The notes: a model not told the origin generated them from the sequence alone. Shown: positions 17,023 through 26,914, counted from the first letter of the stretch. The stretch: DNA of 64,000 bases from CANMIH01 sp049116335 (GCA_049116335.1 JAGDYZ010000003.1:1-64000), one strand, 5' to 3'. Program-made: numbers and translations.

Positions 17023-17090
17023 ATCACCTAACCAATCCACCCGCAAAATTTGCACTTGGCTGGCTAGAACAAAACGCTAACATAGCGCAC

Positions 17091-17552
17091 ATGATTTCAA
17101 TTATCTCTGCCACCCCCGACCACGCGCTTGGTATGAGCCAGCTGCTTCACTCAATTTTGAAGCGCTGGAACAGTCCACGGCCCTATAGCCCCGAACACGT
17201 TCGCACCTATTACATTCAGCCGGAAGGCGGCATCAAATGCTCGGTTGCCCTCAAAGGTGACAAAGTTGTTGGGTTTCAAGCGCTTCTTCTGGCAACCGAG
17301 GGAAATGCATATGACGTGACCCCGGGATGGGGCATCATTGGAACCTATGTCGACGGGTCAGAGGCAGGCCAGGGCATTGGCCGAAAACTGTTCGCGTCAT
17401 CGCTTGATGCCGCGCAAAAGGTCGGCCTGCCAGCCATCGATGCCACAATCGGCGATTGGAACGATGAGGGGCTGGGATATTACGGCGCGATGGGGTTCGA
17501 AACCTATCGAACCCCGGCTGGCGCCATCAGCAAAAAGTTTACCCTGGCCTAA
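17091..17552 (+). CDS. GNAT family N-acetyltransferase
   Basis: A 153-residue GNAT with YVDGSEAGQGIGRKLFASSLDAA as the acetyl-CoA loop and DATIGDWNDEGLGYYGAMGF at the C terminus. The substrate is unknown. The ATG at 17091 fits the family start (MISIISATPDHALGMSQLL); no strong ribosome site is visible. Its stop overlaps the stop of convergent regA by four bases. Confidence 0.83.
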   Translation: MISIISATPDHALGMSQLLHSILKRWNSPRPYSPEHVRTYYIQPEGGIKCSVALKGDKVVGFQALLLATEGNAYDVTPGWGIIGTYVDGSEAGQGIGRKLFASSLDAAQKVGLPAIDATIGDWNDEGLGYYGAMGFETYRTPAGAISKKFTLA

Positions 17553-18109
17553 CGCGGGCTGCGTTTTGCTAAGATACGCTGCAAGGTACGGCGGTGCATA
17601 TTCAAACGACGGGCTGTTTCGCTGACATTGCGATCACAAAGCTCGTAGACACGTTGAATGTGCTCCCAACGCACGCGATCTGCGCTCATCGGGTTTTCTG
17701 GAGGTGGGGGCAGATCATCGCCTTTGGCCAGAAGCGCATTGGTGATATCAGTGGCATCCGCGGGCTTTGACAAATAGTCGGTTGCGCCGATTTTGACCGC
17801 CGCAACCGCCGTCGCGATCGCGCCATATCCGGTCAGAACAACCACACGGCTGTCAGGGCGCTTTTCACGCAGAACTTCGACCACGTCCAAGCCATTGCCG
17901 TCTTCCAACCGAAGATCAACCACTGCATAGGCAGGAGGCCGAGCAGTCGCGATGGCTGTCCCTGCTGCGACCGAGCCCGCCATTTCGACGTCGAATCCGC
18001 GCTTTTCCATGGCCTTTGCCAGACGCCGCAGAAACGGCTCATCATCATCTACCAAGAGTAGAGATTTATCTTCGCCGAGATCCTCAATACTGCGTTCTGC
18101 CAATGCCAT
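17549..18109 (-). CDS. regA: Redox response regulator RegA/ActR/PrrA
   Basis: A 186-residue response regulator. The receiver carries the acidic cluster VDDDEP, phosphoacceptor D65 (VVDLRLEDG) and LTGYGAIATAVAAVKIGA; after a proline-rich linker comes a Fis-type helix-turn-helix (VSETARRLNMHRRTLQRILAKR). This is the RegA/PrrA/ActR type that controls respiration, carbon fixation and related genes under low oxygen. The neighbouring regB and SCO1 genes support the call. Confidence 0.95.
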   Translation of the reverse strand: MALAERSIEDLGEDKSLLLVDDDEPFLRRLAKAMEKRGFDVEMAGSVAAGTAIATARPPAYAVVDLRLEDGNGLDVVEVLREKRPDSRVVVLTGYGAIATAVAAVKIGATDYLSKPADATDITNALLAKGDDLPPPPENPMSADRVRWEHIQRVYELCDRNVSETARRLNMHRRTLQRILAKRSPR

Positions 18110-18180
18110 CCCTCCAGTCGTTCGAAAACGGTGTTTTACAAACTATTAGCCCTGCGCCCTAGGGGCGTCAAATGCCTGAT

Positions 18181-18801
18181 TTACTTTGCATCCATAAAGC
18201 AGGCCACTTTCTCAGCCATTTGCTCAGGTGTGACCTCACGGCGGAAGTACTCAACAAATCCTTCTTCTGGCATCACCAGATAAGTGAAGGTCGAGTGATC
18301 CACGAGGTAATAGTCATCCTCAGCCTCCTGCGCCTTGTAGTAGGTGCGATAGGCCTGACTTGCGGCTTTGACCTGCTCGGCGGTCCCCGTCAGGCCAATC
18401 ATCTTTTCATGATTGTTGGCTGAGAAATCCGCGACAACTTCGGGTGTATCGCGCTTGGGATCGATCGAGATGAACACCGGCGTGACGCTACGCCCGCCTT
18501 CAGCCAGTTCATCCACAGCAAGCGAATTGCGCGCCACATCAAAGGGGCAAATGTCCGGGCAAAACGTATAGCCGAAATATACAAGGCTAGGTTCAATGAT
18601 GACATCTGCATCCGTCACTGTCTCGCCGCGCCCATTGATCAACTCGAACGGCCCACCAATTGTGCCCGCACCACCGGCAACGGCCCCGGTCCGACACTGA
18701 GCAAATTTATCTGCACTGGACGGGCCCGAGGTTGCGTACCAAATTCCCCCAAGAAGGGCGGCAATGGCGACGGAACCGGAAACAGCGACAAGACGCATCA
18801 T
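18181..18801 (-). CDS. SCO1/SenC family copper chaperone
   Basis: About 206 residues. An N-terminal membrane anchor (LVAVSGSVAIAALLGGIWY) precedes a thioredoxin-like domain with the copper-binding FCPDICP motif (the two Cys) and a later His in VDHSTFTYL. SCO1/SenC/PrrC proteins deliver copper to cytochrome oxidase Cu-A and are classically encoded with regA/regB. I take the ATG at 18801, with AAGGA eight bases upstream. The gene is divergent from regB and 71 bases upstream of regA on the same strand. Confidence 0.92.
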   Translation of the reverse strand: MMRLVAVSGSVAIAALLGGIWYATSGPSSADKFAQCRTGAVAGGAGTIGGPFELINGRGETVTDADVIIEPSLVYFGYTFCPDICPFDVARNSLAVDELAEGGRSVTPVFISIDPKRDTPEVVADFSANNHEKMIGLTGTAEQVKAASQAYRTYYKAQEAEDDYYLVDHSTFTYLVMPEEGFVEYFRREVTPEQMAEKVACFMDAK

Positions 18802-18876
18802 AAGAAGGATCCTTTGCATATCTTTGGCGCAGAGGTAACGATTGTAAATCCAGCCGCAAGTGACGAAAAGGCGCAC

Positions 18877-20271
18877 ATGACTGAAAATGAACTGGGCCTG
18901 TTTGGCGAAGGACACCGCAGCAACTGGATCCGGCTGCGCACAATGATCTTGCTGCGATGGTTCGCCATCGTTGGACAGTTGTCGGCCATTGTGGTCGCAC
19001 AGCACCTCTACAATCTGCAAATCGAGCTGGGTCTTTGCTATCTGGCGGTCGGTGTTTCGATTGTTGGCAACCTGATCGCCATCTTCGTTTTCCCTGAAAA
19101 CAAGCGCCTGTCGGAGACCGAAAACTTCTTCATGGTCATGTTTGACCTGCTCCAGCTGTGTTTCCTGCTGTATCTGACCGGCGGCCTTCACAATCCGTTT
19201 TCGTTGTTAGTGCTCGCACCGGTCACTGTCTCCGCCTCAGTCCTTACCCTTCGATCAACTATGATTTTGGGAGGGACGGCCTTTTCGCTTGTCACCGCGA
19301 TGGTGTTTTTCCACCTGCCATTGCGAACTGAAGCCGGTTTTATCCTGCGCATCCCTGATATTTTCATTTTTGGTCAATGGGCTGCGATCACAATCGCTCT
19401 GGTTTTCATCAGTGTATATTCTCGCCGTCTGACCTCTGAGATGCATTCGATGTCTGATGCGCTTGCCGCGACACAGATGGCGCTCGCTCGGGCGCAGAAA
19501 CTTAATGATCTGGGCGGCGTGGTTGCCGCTGCCGCACACGAACTTGGCACACCTTTGGCGACGATCAAGCTCACTTCGTCAGAGTTGATTGAAGAACTGG
19601 AAGACCATCCTGAGCTGCGCGAAGATGCCGAACTGATCCGCGAACAAGCCGATAGATGTCGCGATATCATGCGCTCTATGGGGCGGGCCGGTAAAGACGA
19701 CCTACATATGCGCAAAGCGCCTTTGATCGAGGTAATCCGAGAGGCCGCCGAACCCCATCAAGAGCGTGGCAAAGACGTCGTCATCGAGGATGGCCCAGGT
19801 CCCGGTGGCGAATACAGCGCACCAGAAATTCTGCGTCGCCCGGAAATCATCCACGGCTTGCGAAATCTGGTACAAAACGCGGTGGATTTTGCCCGAACCA
19901 GTGTTTGGATCGAAGCCATTTGGACCGACGATCTGATATCGATTCGCATTCTCGACGATGGAAAAGGATTTCCCCCCCATCTGATTGGGCGCATCGGCGA
20001 TCCCTTTATGCGGCGCAGGCACGACAGTGACCGCAAATCACGCCCCGAATACGAGGGCATGGGGTTGGGTTTGTTTATCGCCAAAACACTGCTTGAACGT
20101 TCCGGTGCCGAGCTGAGCTTTGCCAACGGTTCAGATCCATATCAGCCAGCGGCAACCGACGAAGAGCACATCGGCGCCATCGTCGAAGTAATCTGGCCAC
20201 GTAGTAAGATTGTCCCAGAACGTCCGGAACCCGGAACACCACTGGGAGAAAATCGCCCCTTTGACCTGTAA
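18877..20271 (+). CDS. regB: Redox sensor histidine kinase RegB/PrrB
   Basis: A 464-residue membrane kinase. Six hydrophobic segments occupy about residues 24-180 and include the quinone-linked GGLHNPF motif (102-108). The HisKA H-box has H221 (AAAHELGTPLATI), the redox-active cysteine lies at C261 (DRCRDIM), and the ATPase N and G boxes follow (LRNLVQNAVDF, GMGLGLFIAKTLL). This is RegB, partner of RegA. The ATG at 18877 with AAGG upstream fits; an upstream ATG at 18814 would add 21 residues that look unrelated. Confidence 0.95.
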   Translation: MTENELGLFGEGHRSNWIRLRTMILLRWFAIVGQLSAIVVAQHLYNLQIELGLCYLAVGVSIVGNLIAIFVFPENKRLSETENFFMVMFDLLQLCFLLYLTGGLHNPFSLLVLAPVTVSASVLTLRSTMILGGTAFSLVTAMVFFHLPLRTEAGFILRIPDIFIFGQWAAITIALVFISVYSRRLTSEMHSMSDALAATQMALARAQKLNDLGGVVAAAAHELGTPLATIKLTSSELIEELEDHPELREDAELIREQADRCRDIMRSMGRAGKDDLHMRKAPLIEVIREAAEPHQERGKDVVIEDGPGPGGEYSAPEILRRPEIIHGLRNLVQNAVDFARTSVWIEAIWTDDLISIRILDDGKGFPPHLIGRIGDPFMRRRHDSDRKSRPEYEGMGLGLFIAKTLLERSGAELSFANGSDPYQPAATDEEHIGAIVEVIWPRSKIVPERPEPGTPLGENRPFDL

Positions 20272-20368
20272 ATAATATCTGGAAACAACCTCGGTTAACG
20301 GCAGATTAATATTTCCCCAACATCCTTATTTGCTATTGTGGGTGACAAATTGATTTGTGAGTTCTGAC

Positions 20369-21871
20369 ATGGTTTGGGCAATTGCCACCGGTATCTTTTT
20401 GGCACTTCTTGCAAGTATTTTGGTGCTACTGCTGGTTGTGGGTGGCCCGCGCGCTGTCTCTGGTTCAGCTCAGTTCAATGATGAAATAAGCTTTCTGTTA
20501 CATGACGGCAGTGTCGTTGACGCGAGTGCGCAGGCGCGTGAACTTTTAGGTCAGACCAAGTTAAACGAAGCGTCTTGGGCTGTCCTGCGTCAGGCATTTT
20601 TCCCAGTTTTCCCCGCCGTTCCCGAAGAAATCACCGAAGGCCGAAAGGTCTACCAATCCGAAGGCATGCCCGGCCTCGAGCTCATCATTGATAAAAACCA
20701 ACACATTGAACGTGTTGAACTACATGGTATTTCCCGAAATCCGGGTCATATCCTAAAATTGGTTGCGGTCCAAAGAGACCATCAAATGCTCTCCCATGTC
20801 GCCAGCGTTTCGCCGAATCCAAGCTGGGCCATGGACAAAACCAACAAGACAATCTGGCATAACTCAGCCTATGAAGCCCTGTGCCAAAGCGTCGGTGCGG
20901 CTCCCGCAGGCGCCTGCCCGTTTGAGCTACCTCACCCGCTGCCACAAACAGTTCAAACCTCACGACTTGGCCTGGTTGACCCCGACGGCGCGCGCCTTTG
21001 GTTCGAGGTCTCCTCCCATCCAACAGCTGAAGGGTGGCTGCACTTCGCCATTCGAATCGATTCCCTGGTGCAGGCGGAACTGGCCCAGCGCAACTTCGTC
21101 CAGACTCTGACCAAGACATTTGCGCATCTGCCCATTGGTTTGGCTGTTTTTGATCGGGACCATCAATTGGTTTTGTTCAATCCTGCCTTGGTCGATCTCA
21201 CCCATCTCCCGGTGGTTTTCCTCAGCTCACGTCCGACGCTTTTGAGCTTTTTTGACAACATGCGCGACAACCGGATCATGCCGGAGCCCAAAAACTATCC
21301 CAACTGGCGGGCGGGGCTCTCGGATATGATCTCGGCGGCTCGAGAAGACCGGTATAGTGAAACATGGAACTTGCCCTCGGGACTGACCTACAAAATAACG
21401 GGCCGCCCACATCCCGATGGCGCGATTGCTTTTCTCCTGGAAGACATCAGCGCCGAAGTCTCTCTGACGCGGCGGTTCCGGTCTGAGCTTGAGATGACGC
21501 AATCCGTGATCGACTGCTTCGCGGAATCCGTCGCTGTGTTTTCACATCTCGGTGTCTTAACCCTGTCCAACGCCGCGTATCACCGCCAATGGAACATTCC
21601 CCAGGAAGGGCGCGATTCTGAGATTTCGATCATTGAAGCAACTGAAACCTGGGAAGCTGCGTTTGAGCCCTGCGAAATATGGGACGATCTGCAGGAATTT
21701 GTGCTGGCTCGCCACGATCGCCAGCTGCGTGAGTGTCTCTTAACCACTAAGAGCGGGCAGGATATTGTGCTGACCATCGAACCGGTCTCAGCTGGGGCTA
21801 CGCTCATTCGGTTCTCTCGTCTGGAAGACACCGATACGTTTTCCCCGATGCAAAAAATCGCCAACGGTTGA
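20369..21871 (+). CDS. Membrane-anchored PAS-domain protein without kinase domain
   Basis: About 500 residues. One N-terminal membrane helix (WAIATGIFLALLASILVLLLVV) is followed by several PAS-like modules: one near NPSWAMDKTNKTIWHNSAYEALC, one near LPIGLAVFDRDHQLVLFNPAL, and one near DCFAESVAVFSHLGVLTLSNAAY. No HisKA, HATPase or GGDEF domain follows; the protein ends soon after the third. GAG lies seven bases before the ATG at 20369; a GTG at 20357 is the alternative. It follows regB by 97 bases on the same strand. Confidence 0.75.
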   Translation: MVWAIATGIFLALLASILVLLLVVGGPRAVSGSAQFNDEISFLLHDGSVVDASAQARELLGQTKLNEASWAVLRQAFFPVFPAVPEEITEGRKVYQSEGMPGLELIIDKNQHIERVELHGISRNPGHILKLVAVQRDHQMLSHVASVSPNPSWAMDKTNKTIWHNSAYEALCQSVGAAPAGACPFELPHPLPQTVQTSRLGLVDPDGARLWFEVSSHPTAEGWLHFAIRIDSLVQAELAQRNFVQTLTKTFAHLPIGLAVFDRDHQLVLFNPALVDLTHLPVVFLSSRPTLLSFFDNMRDNRIMPEPKNYPNWRAGLSDMISAAREDRYSETWNLPSGLTYKITGRPHPDGAIAFLLEDISAEVSLTRRFRSELEMTQSVIDCFAESVAVFSHLGVLTLSNAAYHRQWNIPQEGRDSEISIIEATETWEAAFEPCEIWDDLQEFVLARHDRQLRECLLTTKSGQDIVLTIEPVSAGATLIRFSRLEDTDTFSPMQKIANG

Positions 21872-21911
21872 TCCCGCTTGCAGCGAGACGACGGCACGGT
21901 ATTTTCGGCAC

Positions 21912-22376
21912 ATGACACGTCGCCAAATCCTCATGTCGTCACCCGACGCAACCGCACTATTTGCGCAGACCTTTGCCAAACACCTCGCCCCAGGTGATGT
22001 GATTTTGCTTTCTGGAGGCATTGGCGCTGGAAAAACCCACTTTGCGCGCAGCCTGATCCACGCCCTACAGGATCCGCCCGAAGATGTGCCTTCGCCGACT
22101 TTCACCCTGGTTCAGGTTTATGACACCCCGAAGGGCGAAATCTGGCACGGTGACCTCTATCGCCTGAGCGATCCGGACGAATGTGTAGAGCTTGGCCTGA
22201 CCGACGCCTTTGAAACCGCCATTTGCCTGGTGGAATGGCCTGATAAACTTGAAGATCTCACGCCTGAGAACGCGTTAAAAATACATCTGGACACCTGTGC
22301 AAGCGACGACGATCACCGTCAGATGACCCTGCATTGGACCGATACCCGTTGGAACCTGATTGAGGGTCTGACATGA
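21912..22376 (+). CDS. tsaE: tRNA threonylcarbamoyladenosine ATPase TsaE
   Basis: A 154-residue P-loop protein with the Walker A motif GGIGAGKTHF, then SPTFTLVQVY and the family-specific HGDLYRLSDPDECVELGL and VEWPDKL. It hydrolyses ATP to cycle the TsaB-TsaD complex in t6A synthesis; tsaD lies 16 kb upstream. It overlaps the next gene by four bases and starts an apparent tsaE-amgK-murU-addB-addA operon. Confidence 0.96.
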   Translation: MTRRQILMSSPDATALFAQTFAKHLAPGDVILLSGGIGAGKTHFARSLIHALQDPPEDVPSPTFTLVQVYDTPKGEIWHGDLYRLSDPDECVELGLTDAFETAICLVEWPDKLEDLTPENALKIHLDTCASDDDHRQMTLHWTDTRWNLIEGLT

Positions 22377-23338
22377 GCTTTCTCAAAACAGCAGGCTGGT
22401 CCGACGCGCAGCAAGTTCCTCTTGCGGGTGATGCCTCCACACGCCGGTACACCCGACTAAAGCTTGGCGAAAAAACCGCAATGTTGATGGAAGACCCCGA
22501 TGGCGATGTCGGGCGTTTTGCACAACTGGCCCGCCACCTATTGTCTCTTGGGCTAAGCGCGCCCCAAATTTTCGCCGAAGCACCGGGGCTTCTTCTGCTC
22601 GAAGATTTTGGCGATGATCTTGTCAGCAAGTTGGCCAAAACGTCTGATGCAGAAAAGCAACTTTACATCACAGCGACAGATGCCCTGATCGAGCTGCATA
22701 AACATCCTGCCCTCGAAACTTTGCCCGTCGCGACAGCCGATGCTTTGGCCCAAATGACCGATCTGTCATTCACCTGTTACGCAGCTAATGCAGGACACCC
22801 AAATCCATCAGCTCAGACGGCGACTGTCGCCGCATTGAAGCCTCTCCTTGATCACTTTGGCGCACCCGAGAACATCATGATCTTGCGGGATTATCACGCA
22901 GAGAACGTTCTATTTCTGCCCGAACGCAAAGGCGCCGCGCAGGCAGGTCTTTTAGATTTCCAGGACGCCATGATTGGGCACCGCGCCTATGATCTGGCGT
23001 CGCTGATCCACGATGCCCGACGCACCCCGTTAGAGGGCACCGGCGAGGCCTGTGTGCGTCACTACCTTGATGAAACAGGTGTGGAAGAAGCGACCTTTCG
23101 CACCTCTCTGGCCGTGCTCGGAGCCCAGCGCAATCTTCGCATTCTGGGGATATTTGCGCGTTTGGCACGGGTCAGACAAAAACCGCACTACATCGATTTC
23201 ATCCCCACCACATGGGCCCACCTGCAACGGGATCTGGCGCATCCGGTGCTTGCCCCGGTCAAGGCCCTGTTGGACAGGCACCTGCCGGCCCCCACCCCTG
23301 AGATTTTGAACAGGCTCAAGTTATGCCCAACGCCATAA
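22373..23338 (+). CDS. amgK: AmgK-like anomeric amino-sugar kinase (APH fold)
   Basis: A 321-residue APH-fold kinase. It starts with AGDASTRRYTRL, has the catalytic-loop motif ILRDYHAENVLFL (Asp, His, Asn) and the metal-binding LLDFQDAMIGHRAYDLASLI. The overlap with a MurU-like nucleotidyltransferase identifies it as AmgK, which phosphorylates MurNAc or GlcNAc at the anomeric position in peptidoglycan recycling. Substrate is inferred from that pairing. The start overlaps the tsaE stop (ATGA). Confidence 0.87.
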   Translation: MSFLKTAGWSDAQQVPLAGDASTRRYTRLKLGEKTAMLMEDPDGDVGRFAQLARHLLSLGLSAPQIFAEAPGLLLLEDFGDDLVSKLAKTSDAEKQLYITATDALIELHKHPALETLPVATADALAQMTDLSFTCYAANAGHPNPSAQTATVAALKPLLDHFGAPENIMILRDYHAENVLFLPERKGAAQAGLLDFQDAMIGHRAYDLASLIHDARRTPLEGTGEACVRHYLDETGVEEATFRTSLAVLGAQRNLRILGIFARLARVRQKPHYIDFIPTTWAHLQRDLAHPVLAPVKALLDRHLPAPTPEILNRLKLCPTP

Positions 23339-23991
23339 TGCTGTTTGCTGCGGGGTTTGGCACCCGCATGGGCGCTTTGACCACAGATCGGCCCAAACCC
23401 TTGATTGATGTGGCCGGAAAACCTTTGTTGGATCACGCGCTGGCGCTAACCAAAGGTATTCAAACCCGCGTGGTCAATGCCCACTACAAGGCCGACCAAA
23501 TCCACAGCCATATCAATGGATCCGAGGTGCAGGTCATTGAAGAGCATCCGCAGGTGCTTGATACCGGCGGCGGGCTGCGCAACGCGCTGCCCATTCTGGG
23601 ACACAACCCCGTTTTCACACTGAACACTGATGCGGTGTGGAACGGCCCCAATCCTCTGGATGCGCTGCGCACAGCCTGGGATCCCGCGCAGATGGATGCA
23701 CTCTTGCTCTGTGTCCCGCTTAAAAACGCGATTGGGCGCCAAGGCGGTGGAGACTTCTCAATTTCTGAGGACGGCAGGCTGACCCGAAAAGGGGATTTCG
23801 TTTATGTCGGTGCCCAGATCGTAAAAACCGACCGGCTGAGCGAAATTGAGAAAGATGTCTTTTCCCTCAATGATCTGTGGAACCTGATGGCCGGTCAGAA
23901 CCGCTTGTTTGGAACCGTGTACTCAGGTCAGTGGTGCGATGTCGGCCACCCTCATGGCATCACTCTGGCCGAGGAGATGCTTGATGTTTAG
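23323..23991 (+). CDS. murU: MurU-like N-acetylmuramate alpha-1-phosphate uridylyltransferase
   Basis: A 222-residue nucleotidyltransferase. The N-terminal MLFAAGFGTRMG pyrophosphorylase loop and RPKPLIDVAGKPLLDHAL are clear, followed by EEHPQVLDTGGGLRNALP and a VFTLNTDAVW metal-binding segment. Paired with AmgK, it makes UDP-MurNAc directly from recycled sugar, bypassing MurA and fosfomycin (established for Pseudomonas). It overlaps amgK by 16 bases and addB by eight. Confidence 0.88.
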   Translation: MPNAIMLFAAGFGTRMGALTTDRPKPLIDVAGKPLLDHALALTKGIQTRVVNAHYKADQIHSHINGSEVQVIEEHPQVLDTGGGLRNALPILGHNPVFTLNTDAVWNGPNPLDALRTAWDPAQMDALLLCVPLKNAIGRQGGGDFSISEDGRLTRKGDFVYVGAQIVKTDRLSEIEKDVFSLNDLWNLMAGQNRLFGTVYSGQWCDVGHPHGITLAEEMLDV

Positions 23992-26914
23992 CGGATCTGG
24001 CCCACGCCTTTTTGCTCTGCCACCCGGGGTGGATTTTCCGACGGAACTGGCACGAGGCCTGATTGAACGTGCCGAAACACCCGAAGCACTGGCGCGGGTT
24101 GAGCTCTATGTGAACACCGAGCGTATGTCGCGCCGCCTGCGCACCGCCTTTGAGGCAGGTCCCGCATCTCTCTTGCCGCGGGTCAAGATGATCACCGACA
24201 TCGCGAACCCGCTGATCAAAGCGCGCCTGCGTCAACCAGCGCCTGCTCTGCGTCGACGTCTTGAGCTTACGGGATTGGTGGGGCGGCTCCTTGAAGCGCA
24301 GCCCGATCTTGCCCCGCGCTCTGCCCTATTTGATCTCGCCGACAGTCTGGCCACTTTGATGGAAGAGATGCAGGGCGAAGGCGTCGATCCCGAGGCCATC
24401 GCCAATCTGGATGTCAGCGACCAATCCGGCCATTGGCAACGCGCGTTGAGCTTTCTGACCATTGTTCAGCGCTATTTCGATGGGGGTGAAGCACCGGATT
24501 CTCAGGCCTACGCCCGTATGGCTCTGGAACTACGCATCGCCGCCTGGAAAGCCAATCCGCCTCAGCATCCTATCATCATTGCTGGCTCTACCGGGTCTCG
24601 TGGAACCACTCATTGGTTCATGACCGAAGTAGCCAAGCTCCCACAGGGCGCGGTGATCCTGCCCGGATTTGACCATGACATGCCCGCGCAAGTGTGGGAA
24701 CAGCTGGACGAGGCCCTGACTGGCGAAGATCATCCGCAATACCGCTTTGCCCATATGATGCGCGATCTTGGTGTTGGGCCACAGGATGTCCGCCCTTGGA
24801 CCGACGCCCAAGCCCCTGCGCCAGAACGCAACAAACTGATTTCTCTGGCTCTACGCCCCGCGCCTGTGACCCACCAGTGGATGAGCGAAGGGCCAAACCT
24901 GCCTGATCTGCGGCAGGCCACCGAGGGGCTGACGCTGGTCGAGGCACCCACATTGCGGGATGAGGCGCTGGCCATTGCCCTACGTCTGCGACAGGCCGCA
25001 GAGGACGGCACCCGCGCGGCGCTGATTTCGCCCGACCGAATGCTGACCCGACAGGTCACCTCGGCGCTGGACCGTTGGGGGATTCTGCCAGATGATTCCG
25101 CCGGGACACCGGCACAGCTGACCCCACCGGGCCGGTTCCTGCGCCATGTCGCAGCACTTTTCCAAGATCCTTTGAGCGCCGAAGCGCTACTGGTTTTGCT
25201 CAAACATCCTTTGACCCATACCGGAGACGGGCGCGGGCAGCACCTCTTGAACACCCGTGATCTCGAGCTGCACATTCGCAAAACCGGCTGGCCCTATCCC
25301 CAGCCCGAAGACCTGCGCGCCTGGGGCGTGGCCAATGACCGCGACGTTTGGGCCGCATGGGTGGCCGACCAGTTCTGCGGCAACGAGAGAACGGGCAAGA
25401 CGCCCCTAGCGAACTGGGTCGAAGATCATGTGGCGCTGGCCGAAGCCATTGCCCGAGGGAGCGACGCGGAGGGCTCTGGCGAGCTGTGGCAAGAGAATGC
25501 CGGTCGCAAACTGACCATGGTGATCGCTGATCTGCGGGCCGAGGCCGAGTTTGGCGCGGATATGGGTCCGCACGACTATGGGGATCTCTTTGGGGCCATC
25601 ATTGCCCAACACGAAGTCCGTGACCGCGACGCCCCCCATCCGCATATCCTGATCTGGGGGACGCTTGAGGCACGTGTGATGGGGGCGGATCTCTTGATCC
25701 TGGCCGGTCTGAACGAAGGCAGCTGGCCCGAGCTTCCCGGCGCTGATCCGTGGCTGAACCGCAAAATGCGCGCGGATGCGGGTCTGTTGCTGCCCGAACG
25801 GCGCATTGGTCTCTCAGCGCATGATTTTCAACAGGCCGCCGGTGCGCCCGAGGTCTGGCTGACCCGCGCCAAGAAATCGGATGATGCGGAAACCGTGCCC
25901 AGCCGCTGGATGAACCGGATCGAAAACCTGATGGCGGGCCTGCCCCAGCGCTTTGGCAAAGAGGCATGGGGCGCAATGCGCACACGCGGTGATCATTGGC
26001 TTGGTCTGGCCAGAACCGCAGAAACCCCAATCGCAGGCACGCCTGTACCCCGCCCCTCGCCCTGCCCGCCTGCGACAGCCCGCCCAAAACAGCTCTCGGT
26101 GACCGAGATCAAACGGCTGGTGCGCGATCCCTTTGCCATCTACGCCAAACATGTGCTGCGGCTGCGCCCGCTGGATCCGCTGATGCGCGCACCCGACGCA
26201 CTGATGCGGGGGATTTTACTACATGAGATCCTCGAAGAGTTTGTGAAAACCACTGTGGCAGAGCCGGACCAACTTTCGCCCAGCGCCTTTATCGCGCAGG
26301 CGCAAGAGATCCTGGGCGATCCCACTCGCGTACCCTTCCCGACCATTCGTGCCCTGTGGCAGACCCGGATGCAGCGCGTTGCCAATTGGTTTGTGGAAAC
26401 CGAGACCTCTCGGCAGGCCCTTGCCACGGCGCACCCGTCCAATTTTGAAATCAAAGGACAGGCCACGCTTCCTGCGCTGGGCTTTACCCTAACCGGCACC
26501 GCCGACCGGATCGACATCGACGACCGAGGCGGCGCGCATATCTACGACTACAAAACCGGGGCGGCCCCGTCGAAAGGCGAACAGGAACATTTCGACAAAC
26601 AGCTTTTGCTTGAGGCGGCCATGGTCACCCAAGGTGCCTTCAAAGATCTGGATCCCCGCCACGTTGAACGTGCCACCTTTATCTCACTGAAACCCGGCGA
26701 TCCGAAAGAGGTTGCCGCTCCTCTGGATGAGGCGCCACCCGATAAGGTCTGGGAAGAATTCACCACGCTGATCAGTGCCTATTTCAGCGCCGAACAGGGT
26801 TTCACCGCCCGTCGTGCCCTGATGAAAGACACCGACATTGCCGATTACGATCATCTGTCGCGCTTTGGCGAATGGGATGTGACCGATACGCCCACACGTG
26901 AGGATCTGACATGA
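23984..26914 (+). CDS. addB: AddB helicase-nuclease subunit
   Basis: A 976-residue subunit of the AddAB double-strand break repair complex. The N-terminal half resembles a degenerate UvrD helicase; the C-terminal RecB-type nuclease motif is visible as LTGTADRIDIDDRGGAHIYD followed by YKTG. It resects broken DNA ends and loads RecA. The ATG at 23984 overlaps the murU stop by eight bases, and it overlaps addA by four, indicating coupled translation. Confidence 0.93.
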   Translation: MFSGSGPRLFALPPGVDFPTELARGLIERAETPEALARVELYVNTERMSRRLRTAFEAGPASLLPRVKMITDIANPLIKARLRQPAPALRRRLELTGLVGRLLEAQPDLAPRSALFDLADSLATLMEEMQGEGVDPEAIANLDVSDQSGHWQRALSFLTIVQRYFDGGEAPDSQAYARMALELRIAAWKANPPQHPIIIAGSTGSRGTTHWFMTEVAKLPQGAVILPGFDHDMPAQVWEQLDEALTGEDHPQYRFAHMMRDLGVGPQDVRPWTDAQAPAPERNKLISLALRPAPVTHQWMSEGPNLPDLRQATEGLTLVEAPTLRDEALAIALRLRQAAEDGTRAALISPDRMLTRQVTSALDRWGILPDDSAGTPAQLTPPGRFLRHVAALFQDPLSAEALLVLLKHPLTHTGDGRGQHLLNTRDLELHIRKTGWPYPQPEDLRAWGVANDRDVWAAWVADQFCGNERTGKTPLANWVEDHVALAEAIARGSDAEGSGELWQENAGRKLTMVIADLRAEAEFGADMGPHDYGDLFGAIIAQHEVRDRDAPHPHILIWGTLEARVMGADLLILAGLNEGSWPELPGADPWLNRKMRADAGLLLPERRIGLSAHDFQQAAGAPEVWLTRAKKSDDAETVPSRWMNRIENLMAGLPQRFGKEAWGAMRTRGDHWLGLARTAETPIAGTPVPRPSPCPPATARPKQLSVTEIKRLVRDPFAIYAKHVLRLRPLDPLMRAPDALMRGILLHEILEEFVKTTVAEPDQLSPSAFIAQAQEILGDPTRVPFPTIRALWQTRMQRVANWFVETETSRQALATAHPSNFEIKGQATLPALGFTLTGTADRIDIDDRGGAHIYDYKTGAAPSKGEQEHFDKQLLLEAAMVTQGAFKDLDPRHVERATFISLKPGDPKEVAAPLDEAPPDKVWEEFTTLISAYFSAEQGFTARRALMKDTDIADYDHLSRFGEWDVTDTPTREDLT

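Noticed and set aside
18148..18170. GCGCCCTAGGGGCG near-palindrome between regA and SCO1
   Set aside because: Short and imperfect, no T-run; not convincing as terminator or operator.
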